Shown in pieces: positions 49,711 through 63,239 of a stretch of 64,000 bases of DNA. Origin of the DNA: Eopsaltria australis (Eukaryota > Chordata > Aves > Passeriformes > Petroicidae); assembly GCA_034509425.1 (NCBI GenBank), contig JAVTVJ010001136.1, positions 744,001 through 808,000 of the forward strand, in the 5' to 3' direction. The notes below the pieces were generated by a model. That model was not told the DNA's origin. It saw only the letters and a program-made list of their open reading frames with translations, and made no database searches. The position numbers and the translations under genes were made by a program. Within the stretch, counting starts at the first letter, position 1, and each line of letters starts with the position of its first letter.

Positions 49711-52700
49711 TGAACTCAGGTGTCTCATTTTTAGAACTTTTCATCCTCACTCTGCACGCCTGCACAAAAACCAGTTTTGAAATGCAGTAGAAAATACGAC
49801 TACCAAGAAATCACCAATTTTGTTGTCTTGCTTTCAGTGGAACAAAGCCCAAAATGGAGGCTTTGCAATTTCTCAAATACAGAATTTCAGTTCCCAAGAG
49901 ATTATTAATTTTTGTTATTAAAAATAAAAATGCATCAGAGTTATTTTGTAACAAAAATATTGAACATCCAAACTAAGTCAAAAGTTAAACATGCCACTGC
50001 CAAACTTCTGCAAGGCTCAAGTGCTATTTAAAGAAAAGAGTTCATAAACCAAAGAAAACTCCAAACAACTTACGGGCCATGATAACCAACATCCAACAGC
50101 AAGACTTCTTTTGCTATGTGTAAATTTCTAATTATAACCACACACAAAAAAATTCCTTCCAAATCCAGTCAGAATCTTTCCCACCTTGTCCCTGGAGACC
50201 AAATTTACCCAATCCCATTTTTAAGAATTGTTTCCATATGTTAATTATTTCCTGTAAAAGATTAACTCCCTTCTCTTTTGTGTTACAGTAAGATCCATGT
50301 GAAGGCCTCAAGTTCAGCCTCAGCTGAACACCAAATTATGGGACTTTTCCATGTTTCAGGCCCAAAATAGATGCTCAAAAAGCAAAACATAAACTTGAGC
50401 AAACTCCTACCCAGCCAGGGCTGTCCTCATCAGCCATCACACGATGGAGCCAATGTCTGTTTAAATGTTCAGCTGGGACAAGGAGGAACATTCAAGTGTT
50501 CATTGATGCCCACAAAGAAGAGGATGTGAGAACCTTCCTACAAAAAGCAAATAAAGTCTCTTTAATTTAGTTCCAATTGCAGGCCCGAGCTGTTCAGGCA
50601 GTTTCTGGAGGATTCATTTCGTTCCCCACCTCTTGCCCCTTGTCCTTCACTTCATGGAAGGTGCTCTCCAAACCCAGGCACCCTGTCCAAGCTGGTGCTG
50701 CTCCTGGAACATGTCCTGCAGCACCCAGGTGGTTTTTTTCTCACCCACCCACCTAGATACTCCTGTCTTTCTTTAATTTCCTTTTTTTGGTGGTTTTTAT
50801 TTCCATCCTGAAGGGCTAAAATGACCCTAACTCCTCGTGCCATCTGAGAGGTGGGGACTGGAGAGAGGCATTGCTGGATTCTGCTCCCAGCAGTGGGGAA
50901 GGGCTCAGCTGCCTCTGGCCCCATAAACTCAAAGCGATCCATGAGAGTGTTTGCTTTGTCAATATGAAAGTGCAGCATAAAGCCTTCAGGCACCGGTTAA
51001 ATCTCGACATTGCTGTATTTATAGTTATGAATAATAAGAGCTTTTCCCCAGCACTACAGCAGCAAGGCATAATTCAACAGAAATTCAATTTTTAAAGGAT
51101 GATGAATTGTGATACACTGAGATTTTTATGCTCCTACGACTATTAAGGAGTCCATGATATTCATTTTAGTAAAGTAAAAATTGAATAGGGCAAAGTATTG
51201 TTCACAACTCGGGTAAGAGCACCAGTCCCAGTGATCTCCATCACCACGGGAGGGGATGGGCCAGCTCAGATCCTTCCTGGGCTCCTCCAGCACTGATGTT
51301 GAGTTCCTTCCAGAGTTTGGGAACCCCAGAGCACCAGCACCTTCCTGAGCACCTCCCACAAGAGGCCCCCATCCCTCTCCTGCATCCCACCGCACCACAC
51401 TGATGTTGCAACTCTCCTTTTTCTGAATTCTTTTGCATTTCTCCCTCTGATTCGTCCAAAAAACGCTCAAAGCCTGGTTTTAGAGCCTTCTCCAAGCTCC
51501 TCATCTATCCCATCTCCCTGGCAATGTCCCAAGGAGCCTGACACTAACTCCCACACAGACTGTGCTGCTGAGCTGCTGCTCCTGGACAGCCACAGCCAAG
51601 TTTTGCCCAGTGAGGATTTTGTGTTTGCTCACTCTGGGTGTCTGAAGTGCCTCTTCTTAAACCAAGCACTGCTTTTCCTCTGCAGCCCCAAACGTCCCCC
51701 TTTGGTTCTGTCTGTCCAGCCCATGAGTCAATGATCTCCCCCTTAAAGCATCACCAGAATCCACTCCTGAGCCTTTGTCCCCTGAGCACAGAGGGACAGC
51801 AGGGACACCTGGCAGCAGCAGAGGCGATGCCCTGACTGTGGCAGTGCCATCCTCAGCTGAAAGGCAGAGAGGCAGACAAGCTCTGAAGTGAGCAATTCCA
51901 GCCCATCCCGTGCGTGAGGATGCTTCTGCTTAATTTGATCAGCTGGGGCCTGGCTTTTTCCCCAAACTACAGGGGTTTCTCTCTAATAAAAACCTTACAC
52001 TCGAGCTCTATTAACCACGGAGGCTTTCAGCATCCAAATAAAGATGTTTTAAATTTCTGATGCTCTTACCATCACTGATCTCTAGCAGCAGGCTCCAGAT
52101 CTACAGCACTGTGTGTGATTTTAAAGGGGCTGATTCACCACCAAGTTCCATTTTACCCATAAAGGCAACAAAAGATTTCAGCCCAATGCATGGAAAACAA
52201 ATGCTTATTCAGAGACCCTCACACACACTGGCTTGTGCTTCAGCCCTAAAACAGAAATCAATGTAAACACATACTAAGTGGATTAAAAAACAGCTATCTG
52301 ATAAATTTTGAAAACCAACTGTAATGAGAGAATCCTCATTTCTACCAAGAGAAAGCAGTCCCTGAAAGGATTCAATATCTATCACTGATTTACAAGCAGC
52401 CAGAAAATCATTCCCAGTCATGTTTGTAGAGAACATAAAATTAAAAATTAGTTGCACATAATTAAAGAGGACAGGTCACTAATACAATGCCATCTGGATC
52501 AATGGCTGTGCTGGATTCATTTGAACAAGATGCATTTTTAAGCAGCCAAACTGTGCAAGTAGGAAATAACCAAACCCCAAATCAACTAGCAGCAGAAGGA
52601 CATTATCCTGGAAAAAGGGCTGGAAGACACTTATCTGGAGAGCAGAGGGAATCTTGCTGCCCCTGAGAGGCCATGGAGGAGGCCAGGGGTGTTCCCTGAG

Positions 52701-55281
52701 GCTGATGAGGCTGTTCACTGTGCTGACACCACCGGTGACATCCTGATTTTGTGCTATTTCCATTTTGTGTCCAAGAAATTCACCCAAGACAGGAAAGGAA
52801 GAGGCTCCTCACATCCTAGAGCAGGAATGTGAACTGTGCCCATCCCTCCTGGCAGGCTGTGGCACGGCCTGGGTGCTGGGGAGCCCTTGCACCTGGACAG
52901 GTGGGCAGAGCATTGTCTGGACTCACAGTTGCTGCTCACCCTGGAGGCAGCCCCGTTTTCCTCCATCCATGACTGCAGCCCAAGAGCCTGTTTATTTTTG
53001 CTGAATTAGTCAGATGGGTTCCTGTCAAAAACAAAGCTCATTCTCCAGCAAATCTGATCACATCTCACAAAAATCTGCATAGCTTGGACCCAGAGATCCT
53101 GACTTACAGCTGCAAAACCCAAGGAAAGGAACAAGGAATGAGGCAGCAATTATTTTCTTCCCACTTTATGTCTTATAAACCCCTTTTCCTCCTTGGCTGC
53201 CCAATTTATTTTTGATGACTGCCCTCAACGGCAGCTCCAGAAATCAAACACTTAACTTCTGCAAGTTGCTTCCCTTAATGAATACACAGCAGTTTGCTAT
53301 TCATTACAGGCAGAAGGAAAAGCCAAATCTGTTTGTGCTGCATTAGCCAGCAGGGCTGTTAAACCCAGGATGGACAGTAGCCATGGCGACCTCCTCAGCA
53401 AGGAACACTGGACTTTTCCAAAGGCTATTGTCAGTGCTAAAAACGTAAAATAGAAGCAACTTTTTATTATTGTTGTTGTTAGTATTATTTATTGCTAGTT
53501 TGGAAGAAAATTCACCATCTGTGAAAGATGGCAGCCTGGCAGCACTGAAGGAGGAGCTCACCCCCAGACTGAGGATAAAATACTCAAGGTGTTGAGAGTT
53601 TATTGAAGGGTACCTGAGCTCTGACCTGGAAATAGGCACCTTTATAATGACACAGCAATTGATCTCCTGGCACAGCCAAAGCCCTGGCACTCTGCTAAGG
53701 CCACTGGCTGATGCTCCAGTGCTTATCTCCAGCACACAAAAACCCACTCAGCTCTACCAGGACAAAGCTGACACGGTAATGTTTTTCTGTCTCTAAAGAG
53801 GACAAGGACAAGGCAAAAGATGAGAGCTTCTATAGCAAGAGGGCTCCAGAGGCTCAAGTAAACCTCCCTCGGTCACTGTAAGCACTCAAAGCTATGAGGA
53901 ACACCAATCAAAATGTCTAAAACCTCCTGCTGTCTGCCAAACACCAGCTAATATTGACAATTTTCATGTGAGCTGATAAGTAATTTCTCTTCATTTCTTG
54001 AGCTGGAAAATCTAAGACAGATCTCATAACCTGCCCAGAGCCACAGAAGATTTTGTGAGAACCAGACACTCATCTCTTGAATTTCAGTCTTGCATTTTAT
54101 TCACAAAATCATTCCTTTGTTTTGGAGAGGATATCCAAGTGCCAAGGGTCATCCTCAGACTCTTCTGAAGAGTCAAAACATCAAAAAGCAGATAGAAACA
54201 ACCTGGCCAGTGAAAGGAGCAATGTTAAGAGCTCTCCAAACCACTTGTTGCCACTGCAATTATGATTAAAAGAAAAGAGGGCCATTTGATTGCTTTTCAA
54301 AGCTAAGAAGGTTATTCCAGGATGGAGGGATCCAGGTGCTGAGCTCCCACTGCCCAAAGAGTGTTTGCACACCCTGACACACGTGTGACCACAACAAATA
54401 ACCTGGGACTGCTCTTTGGGCTCTGTTGAGAGTTTTGTCCCAGAAAATGCTGCAGTTCCTGGCAGTGTTCCCGTGGGCTGGGGACACGGTGGGACACGGA
54501 TCCGCTGCGAGCAGAAACACAAATCCACAACAGACCCTCCATCAGAAAGCTGCTCCAGCTGCCTGCTCCTGCCAAGGGGATTTGGCAAAAATCCGCGAAT
54601 GCCTGAGACCCAAAAGCCTCTTCTGGCCTCTCTTTGCCAACTGTCAGGAGCCCAGAGCTGACTCTATCCCCCAACCCACCCACTGTGCTCCCCACTGAGG
54701 TCTGGTCTGCAAACAGCCCTGGACCAGGCTCCACATCACTGCACAGCCCTGGCACAGCAGCCTCTGGGGCCAGAAGTGACACTTCCCACCCCATTTCAGC
54801 AATTAATCAAAGGGATTTGCTGTGCAGGCACTTGAGGGATTCCTCAATTCCTGCCCAGCCATACAAAGCAGCTCCAAGTCCTTGTGGCCAGCAGTGCCAG
54901 AGCCCTGGCAGCAACAGCAGAGGTGGCTGGGCAGCCCAGCACGTGCCAGGCACCAGTGTTGGCCACCACACATGGCCTGGCCTGGCCTCTGAACTGCCAG
55001 GTCTTCTCCTGGTCTGAAGGCTCCAATCCATGTCCTTGCAAAGCCAGTGCAACTGGAAACATAAAACCTGGGCACAGCTCAAATCTCAACCCCTCTGTGC
55101 TTGGGGGATACAAGATTTACTTTTCTCCAAACATCTTCCACAGCTTTGAGCTAAATGGACATCCTGGCACATCCTTGAAGCATTCCCACCAAACTCATCC
55201 CAAATGCTGAAGCGTCTCACATCACGCACAAAAACAAACAGAGCAGCTACTGGGGGGCAGCTTGGAGAGAGCACCAAGCCA

Positions 55282-55376
55282 GATTCACAGAATCACGGAA
55301 TTAAGGCTGGGAAAGACCTCCAAGATTGTCAAGTCCAACCTTAAACCAAACACCACCATTCCCACTAAACGCCATC
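55282..55376 (-). mobile_element. CR1 LINE 3' tail fragment, older subfamily
   Basis: It starts gattcacagaatcacggaat, taaggctgggaaagacctcc, aagattgtcaagtccaacct. It is a short fragment of an older CR1 subfamily. Confidence 0.88.
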
Positions 55377-55929
55377 ACCAAGTGGATCACAGAGCAGAGC
55401 CAGCAAAATGCACTTTGGAGCACACAGCTGACAGATCCTGCCCAGCACCAAGCCCCAGGCCCTGGCTGGGGGCATCATGAAGGGCATGAAATGATTTTGC
55501 AGAAGCAGCAGCAGCAGCAGGATGAGGAGGCCCCTGGAGTGGCTGTGGGGTGAGCAGCCACGCCAGGCACTGCTGCTGCAGGGATGATGTGCAGCCCCTG
55601 CCTGGTAAATTCAGCCCAGAACCAGAACCAGGCTGCAGCCACATCTTCTCTTTGCCTGTGCCACTCCTCCCAAAGGCACATACCTCTGCCACCTCCCCAC
55701 ACAGCTGGGGGATGCCTCAGGTTTGGGGTTTACCCTGTAAGAGGAGCGTGTATTTTGAAAAACCAATCCCAAACTTTGTGGCACCCTTGACTGTTCCCAA
55801 ACCCTCGAGACGTGTGGGAAGGTGGGCTGAGCAATCCTGAACCAAATGTTCTGCTTCCAGAGACTGTTCCCAGCTGGCTGGGAGCCACCAGCATGAGCCA
55901 AGGCATGGAGCAGCCTCAGCCCTGGAATT

Positions 55930-55952
55930 TTTTCCTTTTTTTTTTTTTTTTT
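55930..55952. repeat. Poly(T)-rich tract
   Basis: About 22 bases of near-pure T after cctggaatttttt. Confidence 0.8.
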
Positions 55953-56885
55953 TCAAATTTTAAATTACCAACACAAACTTAATGGCATGAAACTTTCTGC
56001 CTTTTATTTATGTACTATTGTTTTTTGAGGGCCAGTGTGATAGCACTGCACTGAGCAAAACATTTGCTGAACATTTCACGGCCTGATTGTCTGAGAGAAG
56101 AGCCGAACAGGCCAACAGGACAGCAGGGTTTAACCCATTATCCAGAATTCAGAAATTCACTTCAGAAACAGTGCCAAAGAATTTAACACTGCACATTTAT
56201 TATTTTAAAGTAGCTGGCAGTGCAATTTGCAAAATCTATTTCAAAATCCTAGAAATAATTTCTCCTAGAAATATTTTCATGATTTAATAAAATTAAAAGG
56301 AAAACTGGGTATAAGTTTAAGCATTGCTTTCACATTGCAGCCTCCAAATTTTTACTGTGCTGCAGTGTGGAGGAGAAGCAGAAAATGAAAATTAAAAGTG
56401 ATCTCACCCTGGTTTCATTTGTGAAAGAGTCAAAAGCGAGACATTTATAGGATGGATGTGTTGCATCATTTGGTTTTAGGAACCTCTGTCTCTGCCAGCA
56501 AGGTAAAGGAAGGAGTCCAGAGCACTTGAGTGTTGGCCTTGCCCCAAATAAATCTGCATCTCTTGAAGGGTCAGTGATGGCCAGCCAGGACTGCCCCATG
56601 GTGCCCCACATTGCCAGCTGCTCCCTGCAGCCTGGAGAGCCCCGAGTGCCCGGGAAGGGCGCAGGGTCTGGCACCGAGCGCTGCCCGGGCTCAGCCCAGC
56701 AGGGTCTGGTGGCCACTGGTGGTGAAATGCAGGGGCCTGGTGCCAGTGAGGCCGAGCTTTGCACAACACCAGGCAGTTTTATGAAACTTAATTCTCTCCA
56801 GACTTCATGTCCGCTCATGTTTCTGTATCTAAAGGGAAGCCCTTTAGGGGCAGAGACAACAGAACAAGCACATGTGACTCCTTCA

Positions 56886-57392
56886 CCATGGAATCCCAGA
56901 CTGGTTTGGCTTGGAAGGGACATTCAAGGCCATCTCATTCCACCCTTTGCCAAGGGCAGGGACATCTCCCACTGTCCCAGGCTGCTCCAAGCCCCAGTGT
57001 CCAGCCTGGCCTTGGGCACTGCCAGGGATCCAGGGGCAGCCACAGCTTCTCTGGGCACCCTGTGCCAGGGCCTGCCCACCCTCCCAGGGAACAATTCCTG
57101 CCCAACATCCCATCCATCCCTGCCCTCTGGCACTGGGAAGCCATTCCCTGTGTCCTGTCCCTCCAGCCCTTGTCCCCAGTCCCTCTCCAGCTCTCCTGGA
57201 GCCCCTTTAGGCCCTGGAGGGGGCTCTGAGTTCTCCATGGAGCCTTCTCTTCTCCAGGTGAACTCTCCCAGCTCTCCCAGCCTGGCTCCAGAGCAGAGGG
57301 GCTCCAGCCCTTGGAGCATCTCCATGGCCTCCTCTGGACTCTCTCCAAAAGGTCCAGTTCTTGTGCTGAGGACCCCAGAGCTGGAGGCAGAA
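56886..57392 (-). mobile_element. CR1 LINE, 5'-truncated, longest copy (about 507 bp)
   Basis: It starts catggaatcccagactggtt and extends past the usual 5' limit into cttgtgctgaggaccccaga, gctggaggcag, which belongs to the CR1 region upstream of the young-subfamily block. It is followed at once by attctacgattctatga, a CR1 terminal repeat in the opposite orientation. Confidence 0.92.
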
Positions 57393-58048
57393 CCATTCTA
57401 CGATTCTATGAAAAAATCCAATAGTAAGAAGCATTTAAACCCTCATGTGCTGGCCCTGTGCTAGTCCACATGGGATAAACACCTTTTCCAAACCCAGAAC
57501 TCTCTCCAGCAGCTCCTGAGCAAAATCAGATCCACAGCCATTGGCAGTATCTTGTGGGGAAACACAGATTTATTGCTCCTTGTACATCTCCAAGTCCTGT
57601 GTGCCTTCCAACACGTGCCAGCACCACCAAAACTGCAGCAGGGCCTGGGAGCAGCCAGGGAAATGCAGGGGATGACAAATAATCAATTCTGCCAGGAGCA
57701 GGAGGGGAATCATTTATTTCACTGTTGCTTTGTACCTGAAGAGAAGTCTTGGCACTGCATCTTAACTACACCTTGAATGCTCCTACAAGGCACTGAAGGT
57801 GCTCTGGGGGATCGTGCAATGTTAATATAAATATATTGAGAAAATAAATGAGGAGCTGCTCCTGTGAGCTGCAGTAACATCTCATGCAGTCCATTACACA
57901 CTGCTAAATTCAGGGAAAATCTTGAATTTTCATCAGAGACAACCAAAAGGTCAGTCTTTCTTATGGGATTTCAGCCATTTGAGTGCCCTTTTGAGCTACA
58001 ATCTTGAAATTAGGAATAATTCATTCATTACAGACTGCTGATTACAGT

Positions 58049-58070
58049 GGGGGGGGGGGGGGGGGGGGGG
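58049..58070. repeat. Poly(G) tract, 22 nt
   Basis: An uninterrupted run of G flanked by attacagt and aggaaacag. Poly(G) this long is rare and can fold as a G-quadruplex. It is also a frequent sequencing-error site. Confidence 0.9.
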
Positions 58071-58576
58071 AGGAAACAGAAATTTGACATTTCTTTCCAG
58101 TTCACCAAAAGGTCAGTCTACTGATTTACAAAATTTATTTTAATTTTAACTCTGAGTCTGTCACAGTGGGCATGAAGCAACCAATTTGGAGAAATTAAGG
58201 TCATTTAAGGTCTCCAGCTGCATTTATCATTTAGAATGCAAAAAAGTTATCAAAGGCAAAGGCAAAGCTGAGGGAGACAATGGCTAAAGTTACCCAAATT
58301 TGGAACAGCTGCCAGTTTTAATACCCTAAAATGCATTTCAGTTTAAGAAGAACCCAGATTTTAAGTCTCTTCTTGCCAAACACCAACTGCCAGAGACAGA
58401 AACAAACCTAAGTTTGGGGTGGAATAATTTCTCATGGCAAATCCATCCATCCTCAAGTCACACTGGAGTAGTCTGGGCTCACACCATCGCCAGGCACTGA
58501 GGCCATCAGGTCCCCTTGCCACCAACAGTCAGCTCACACCCTAGAAATCCTCCACTCAGAGCTTAAAAACACCAAG

Positions 58577-58631
58577 AGATGAGGATGAGGAGAAGGAGGA
58601 AGAGGAGAAGGAGGAAGAGGAGGAGGAGGCA
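58577..58631. repeat. Purine (GGA/GAA) microsatellite
   Basis: A degenerate gaggatgaggagaaggagga-type run of about 55 bp with strict purine bias on the plus strand apart from a few T. Confidence 0.85.
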
Positions 58632-61600
58632 GCAGCATGGAAGTCATCTCCTGGAGCAGCTGGAGCAGAGGAAGCAATGCTTCAGAACTGACTCAAAGGT
58701 CACGGGGAGGAGGGTGGGAGGTGTCTCCCATGAATTTGGAAAATGTTGCCAAGCTGCAGAGAGGGACCCAGCCCTCAGGACAGCCCAGGCACAAAGCTCA
58801 GCCACCCAGCACTGCCACAGCAGAACTGAGAAAAGCCAATGTCAGGAAACCCCTCCCCAAAATCCCAAACCCCGTGAGCCCCTTGCTGAGCTTGAGGAGT
58901 GCTGTTATTTGTGAATGAGTCACTGGGGAGATTCACAGCACTGCAGAGCCCACCTTGTTCAATGGCAAAGGCTGGAAGCTCCTTCCGTGCCTCCCAGGGA
59001 AGTTCTGCTCAGCAGCTCTGAACCCCAAGGCATGGAAAACCCCCCCAAGGCAATGAGAACAGAGCAATCCCAATGCCTGTGTGCCTGCCCTGATCACCAG
59101 CCCAGCCCCTTCCCCTCCTCAGGAGCCATCCTGGCCAGGGAACGGTTCCCAAGGCAGGGATTAAGCTCCAGCCCAGCCCCTTTCCCTCCCCAGCTGCTCT
59201 AAACCAGCCCCATTCCCACCAGCCAGCACTGCTGCCCTCCATTCTTTTTGCAATGGAAACTTCACTCTTTTTAAATGTTTTTTTTTTATAAAGACACACT
59301 GATAAGAAATTGAAAGGAGGTGTGCTCATGCAGGAGGGTGCCCCGTGTGCGCTCTGTGTGCACTCAGGCTCTGCTGCTTCACACTGACTTCTCATGCAGC
59401 AGCCTGGCAGCATCTTCTTCTTCAGGCATGAAAAATTAAGGAAACCATCTTGACATTGTGGTAATTTTGTGCTCCAGCTGTAACTCCTGCCCATCAAACC
59501 TTTGTCCACTCTACCCGTGTTTATGCTGAAAGGAGATTTGCAGTTTCGAGCTTCTTAAACACAGAAAGTTGGATTTGACCACTTTCCCTTCTGAAAAAAA
59601 GCAGCTCAGTGTTTGGTTCTGTCTTAAAAATTGGCCTTGGTACAAGATTTTAAAATAAATTGCTACTTTCTAAACTATTTGCAAACTCTACTTCTTCTTT
59701 GTATTTCATTTCTTCAGGGAAAAAATCTAAATCCAGTCCACAATCAGACATTTGCCTTTTTTTTCCCTCCTTTTTAATTTAGTAACTTGTGAATTCATGC
59801 ATTGACCCAGCTGAACAAAGGGCAAAGACTGTTAAATTCCAGAGCCCAGGAGATACTCGGTTACTCATTCAAGGCCTTCTACAGAGTTTAAAAATAAATA
59901 AAAATGAGCCTTGGCGAGGAGGAGTGGCAGATTTGGAAATGACACTTTTAAATTAACAACCAAAAAGGGGAGAAAGGTAAACTGGGAAGAGATTAGCAGC
60001 TTGCTGTGCTGTGAGGGAAGGATGAAGAGTGGGCTGGAACTCATTAGCCCAATTACATAATAGATTGTTTTGGCCAAATTCAAAGGCAATAAAAGCAGTG
60101 AGAGAAATGAACATTAGGTACCAGCAAAGATGGAGGAGGTGGGGGAAAGAACAAGAAAAAGCTTTTTATTATTTTATTCATGAAGCTTCTTTCAAGGGCT
60201 CCATTTCAGCAGGGAAGCACCGAGCAGAGGCAGGAATTTGGTAAATAACCAAAATAAGGCTGGGGGTGCCCAATGCCAGCACCACGGTGCTGGGGAGGGA
60301 GTGCTGGAACACCAACCAAGGGAGAAAACTGAACTTGAGATTTGCCTACCTTCCCTTCCTCCTGCCCCTGAAAAATCACATTTCATTGAATTCAAAAGCA
60401 TTCTGAAATTTTACTAGTTTAGGAAAGATTGAATAAGCATGTAATTAAATTAATTACAGAATCACTGCTCTGCATCCTACTGCAGGAATAGCACTGAATC
60501 AACCAAATGGATTCAAAATCACTTCCTAAATGCTTTCCAGTCAAATAAAACTTCAAGTGCAGCTTCAAACTCCTCAAGGCACAGTCCACAGAAGCCCAAC
60601 CTCTCCATCAGGGGGTTTCTCCAGACTCTTGGTACTGCAGGAGGACCTCTATTGTCCCCCCAAAAATGCTTCAGCTGAGGAAGTACCTGCCAGCATGTGC
60701 TGCCTGAATTGCTCATGGCCAGCCCAGAAGCCACCAAGAGCTCAGTGATGGGACAGGCTCCAGCTCCTTACATGACCTTCCCTGAGCTCAGACACGGCTG
60801 CAGGAGCAGCAGGACCTCCAGCAGCACCCTGGACATGCACAGAGTTGATGTTCTCCCAGCTGGCAGTGACATGGGGCACTGTGGATGGAGACCTCAGCCC
60901 CCCAAAGGCATTTCTAATTACTGCACTGAAAGGTGTGAAATGCTTCCTTCACACACACACTTGGCCATCCTCAGGGGCTGGGAGCCAAACCTCTCCTTGG
61001 CAGGACTAAAGCAGGCTCCAAACTGCCCCAGGGACTGACGCTCTGGGGCTCTTTGGGGCTTCTGCTCCCCTGGCCCATCCCTCCTCTTCCCCCTCAGCCC
61101 CACACACTTCAACCACAAGTGCCCATGGAAACATCACCAGAGATCTTCGCACCACAGCCGAGCCTCAGAGTGAACTGGATAAACTGAGTGGTAAAAAGCT
61201 GCCAAGACCAGCTGGGACTGAACAAAACCCCCCAGAGAAAGCAAAGATGAGATGGGGGAGGATCCCCTGTGCTGCTCATGCTCTGGATGAGGGGCTGGGA
61301 GGTGCAAGCCCTCCCGAGGAGCTTCTCACAGCTCTTCAAGTGGAGATGTGCAGCACCAGGTGGGAGAATGGGCAGAAAACGCTAAAATCAAGCAAACCAC
61401 CCAAATCAGAGTAGAATTATAAAAAAAGATCCAACAGATCCATGCTTTGTGTAAGGAAAGGGTCAAACCTGATCTCAGTTGGCCTTTACATACAGGGAAA
61501 ACGTCAGCTCAGTGGAAGCTACCAGCAGGAGAAGAGAGGGAAGGGAAAGAATTATTAAAAAAAGCAAAATAAACAGAAACCATAGTTGTGCCATGAACCC

Positions 61601-62726
61601 AACCCTACCACAGCCTGCAGGTTTGGCCATCCTGTCCCAAAACTACTCTGGGAGTAGCGAGGAAGGAATGGAAATCCATTAAACTTCATTTCACTGCTCC
61701 TTCATTCCAGCACAGCCAGACATGGGGAGCAGGAAGATGGGACACAAATATATTTATACAGCACATCCTAAAACAGAATTCTCCATTCATCCTAAGAGGA
61801 AGGTCCACCTGCTTCTTGGAGAACAAGGGCTGCAATGGCCACTGCATGGTTCCAGCTGCAAGGCAGAAGTTCCCCAAGTCTTCAGGTATAAAATACAGTT
61901 ACTGAGATTAAAATTCAGTGGGGGCCTGGGAGCAGCTGGAAGGGTGAGTGCACTGCTCGGGGCTGTTTTTGTCCCAGGGCTCAGAGCCATGACAGGAGCT
62001 GGTGTGGGGGCTGCTCCCAGCCCAGTGGAGGTTGAGGGCACGGCAGGGGGGACGTGGCACTGCTCCAGGGCTCAAAACTCAGCAGCTTCTGCCCATGTCC
62101 ACGGCTCTGGCAACCCTGGCAATGGTTTATTCTTCAACTACTTGTAACCAGGCAGACCCTGTGACTCGACAGTGCCCAGCTCCGCCAGCCCTGACCTCAG
62201 CCAGCAATGCTGAGGAGCTGATGTTACACAAGTCAAAGAGTCACTGTGATCAAGTCGTGCCAGAAAGTAGGGTCAGACCCCAATGTGACCACAGAGGGAT
62301 GACAGCTCCAGATTTGGTGCTGAGCTTGAATCAGGCCATGCCTTAAAGCAGGTGGGGGAAAGGAGCTGAGCCCTGAGCAGAGCTGACTCTGCAGCAACAT
62401 CCCCACCCAGGTCACAGCAGCTCCACGAGCCGCCCTACTGCAGGTCCAACCTGAGCTGCTGACCACACTGCAGGGAGAGCTGCTGAAGGAAACTTCTCCC
62501 TTCACATCCACACCATTGCTGAACTTCAGTCCTCTGGTTTTAATGCCACAATCCTCACACCCTTACATCACAAGAGAGGTGAGCCCCCGAGTAGCTGCAG
62601 TGGTCTGGTGGTACCATGTGCTGCCTTCATCCTCACACCCATCCTGCCTCTCTTTCTGTTTCCTCCCTCTGCTCCCCTCCACAAGCCAAGTTACTCACCA
62701 ACCTGGCACCAAGCCCTGCTTTTTCT

Positions 62727-62775
62727 TTTTGCCTTTTTTTTTTTTTTTTTTTTTTGCTTTTTTGTTTGTTTTTTT
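62727..62775. repeat. T-rich low-complexity tract
   Basis: Poly(T) of over 20 nt followed by gctttttttgtttgtttttt. Confidence 0.85.
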
Positions 62776-63239
62776 TAGTGTGCTTTTCCAAGGTTAGGGA
62801 CATAAATCAACCCCCAGAAGGCTCCAGCAAACATGAGCCCCTGAGATCGTCAGCAGATGACCACAGACAGAAGGCAGAGGACCAGCACTTTGGTCTTTTG
62901 GCAACAGCGTGTTCTTGGCCAGGCTCCCTTTCCCATCTTCCAGGCTCTGCTTGCCACCCACTCCTCCCTTCCCCAGGATGACTCGCAGTGTCATTAACAT
63001 CCAACAAACGAGGGCTGAGGGAGTTCACACCTCCAGTTATTCAGTAACGCTGCCGGCAAACTCGAGACTGTAACGTGCTGCTCTGCCTCCAGACTGCGCT
63101 CGGAAAATCCTCCTCACAAAAAGCACACAGCTATTTTTAAAGGAAATCCTGGATGCCTCTGAACGTGCAGGCAGCAGGCAGCCACAAAGGTACGCCGAGC
63201 CAAGGAGTCCCTGGGCTGGCTCTGGGAGTCTGACACCAC

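Noticed and set aside
56526..57464. 312-codon plus-strand ORF
   Set aside because: Most of it is antisense to a CR1 copy; the same peptide (HCPRLLQAPVSSLALGTARD) appears at every young CR1 insertion.
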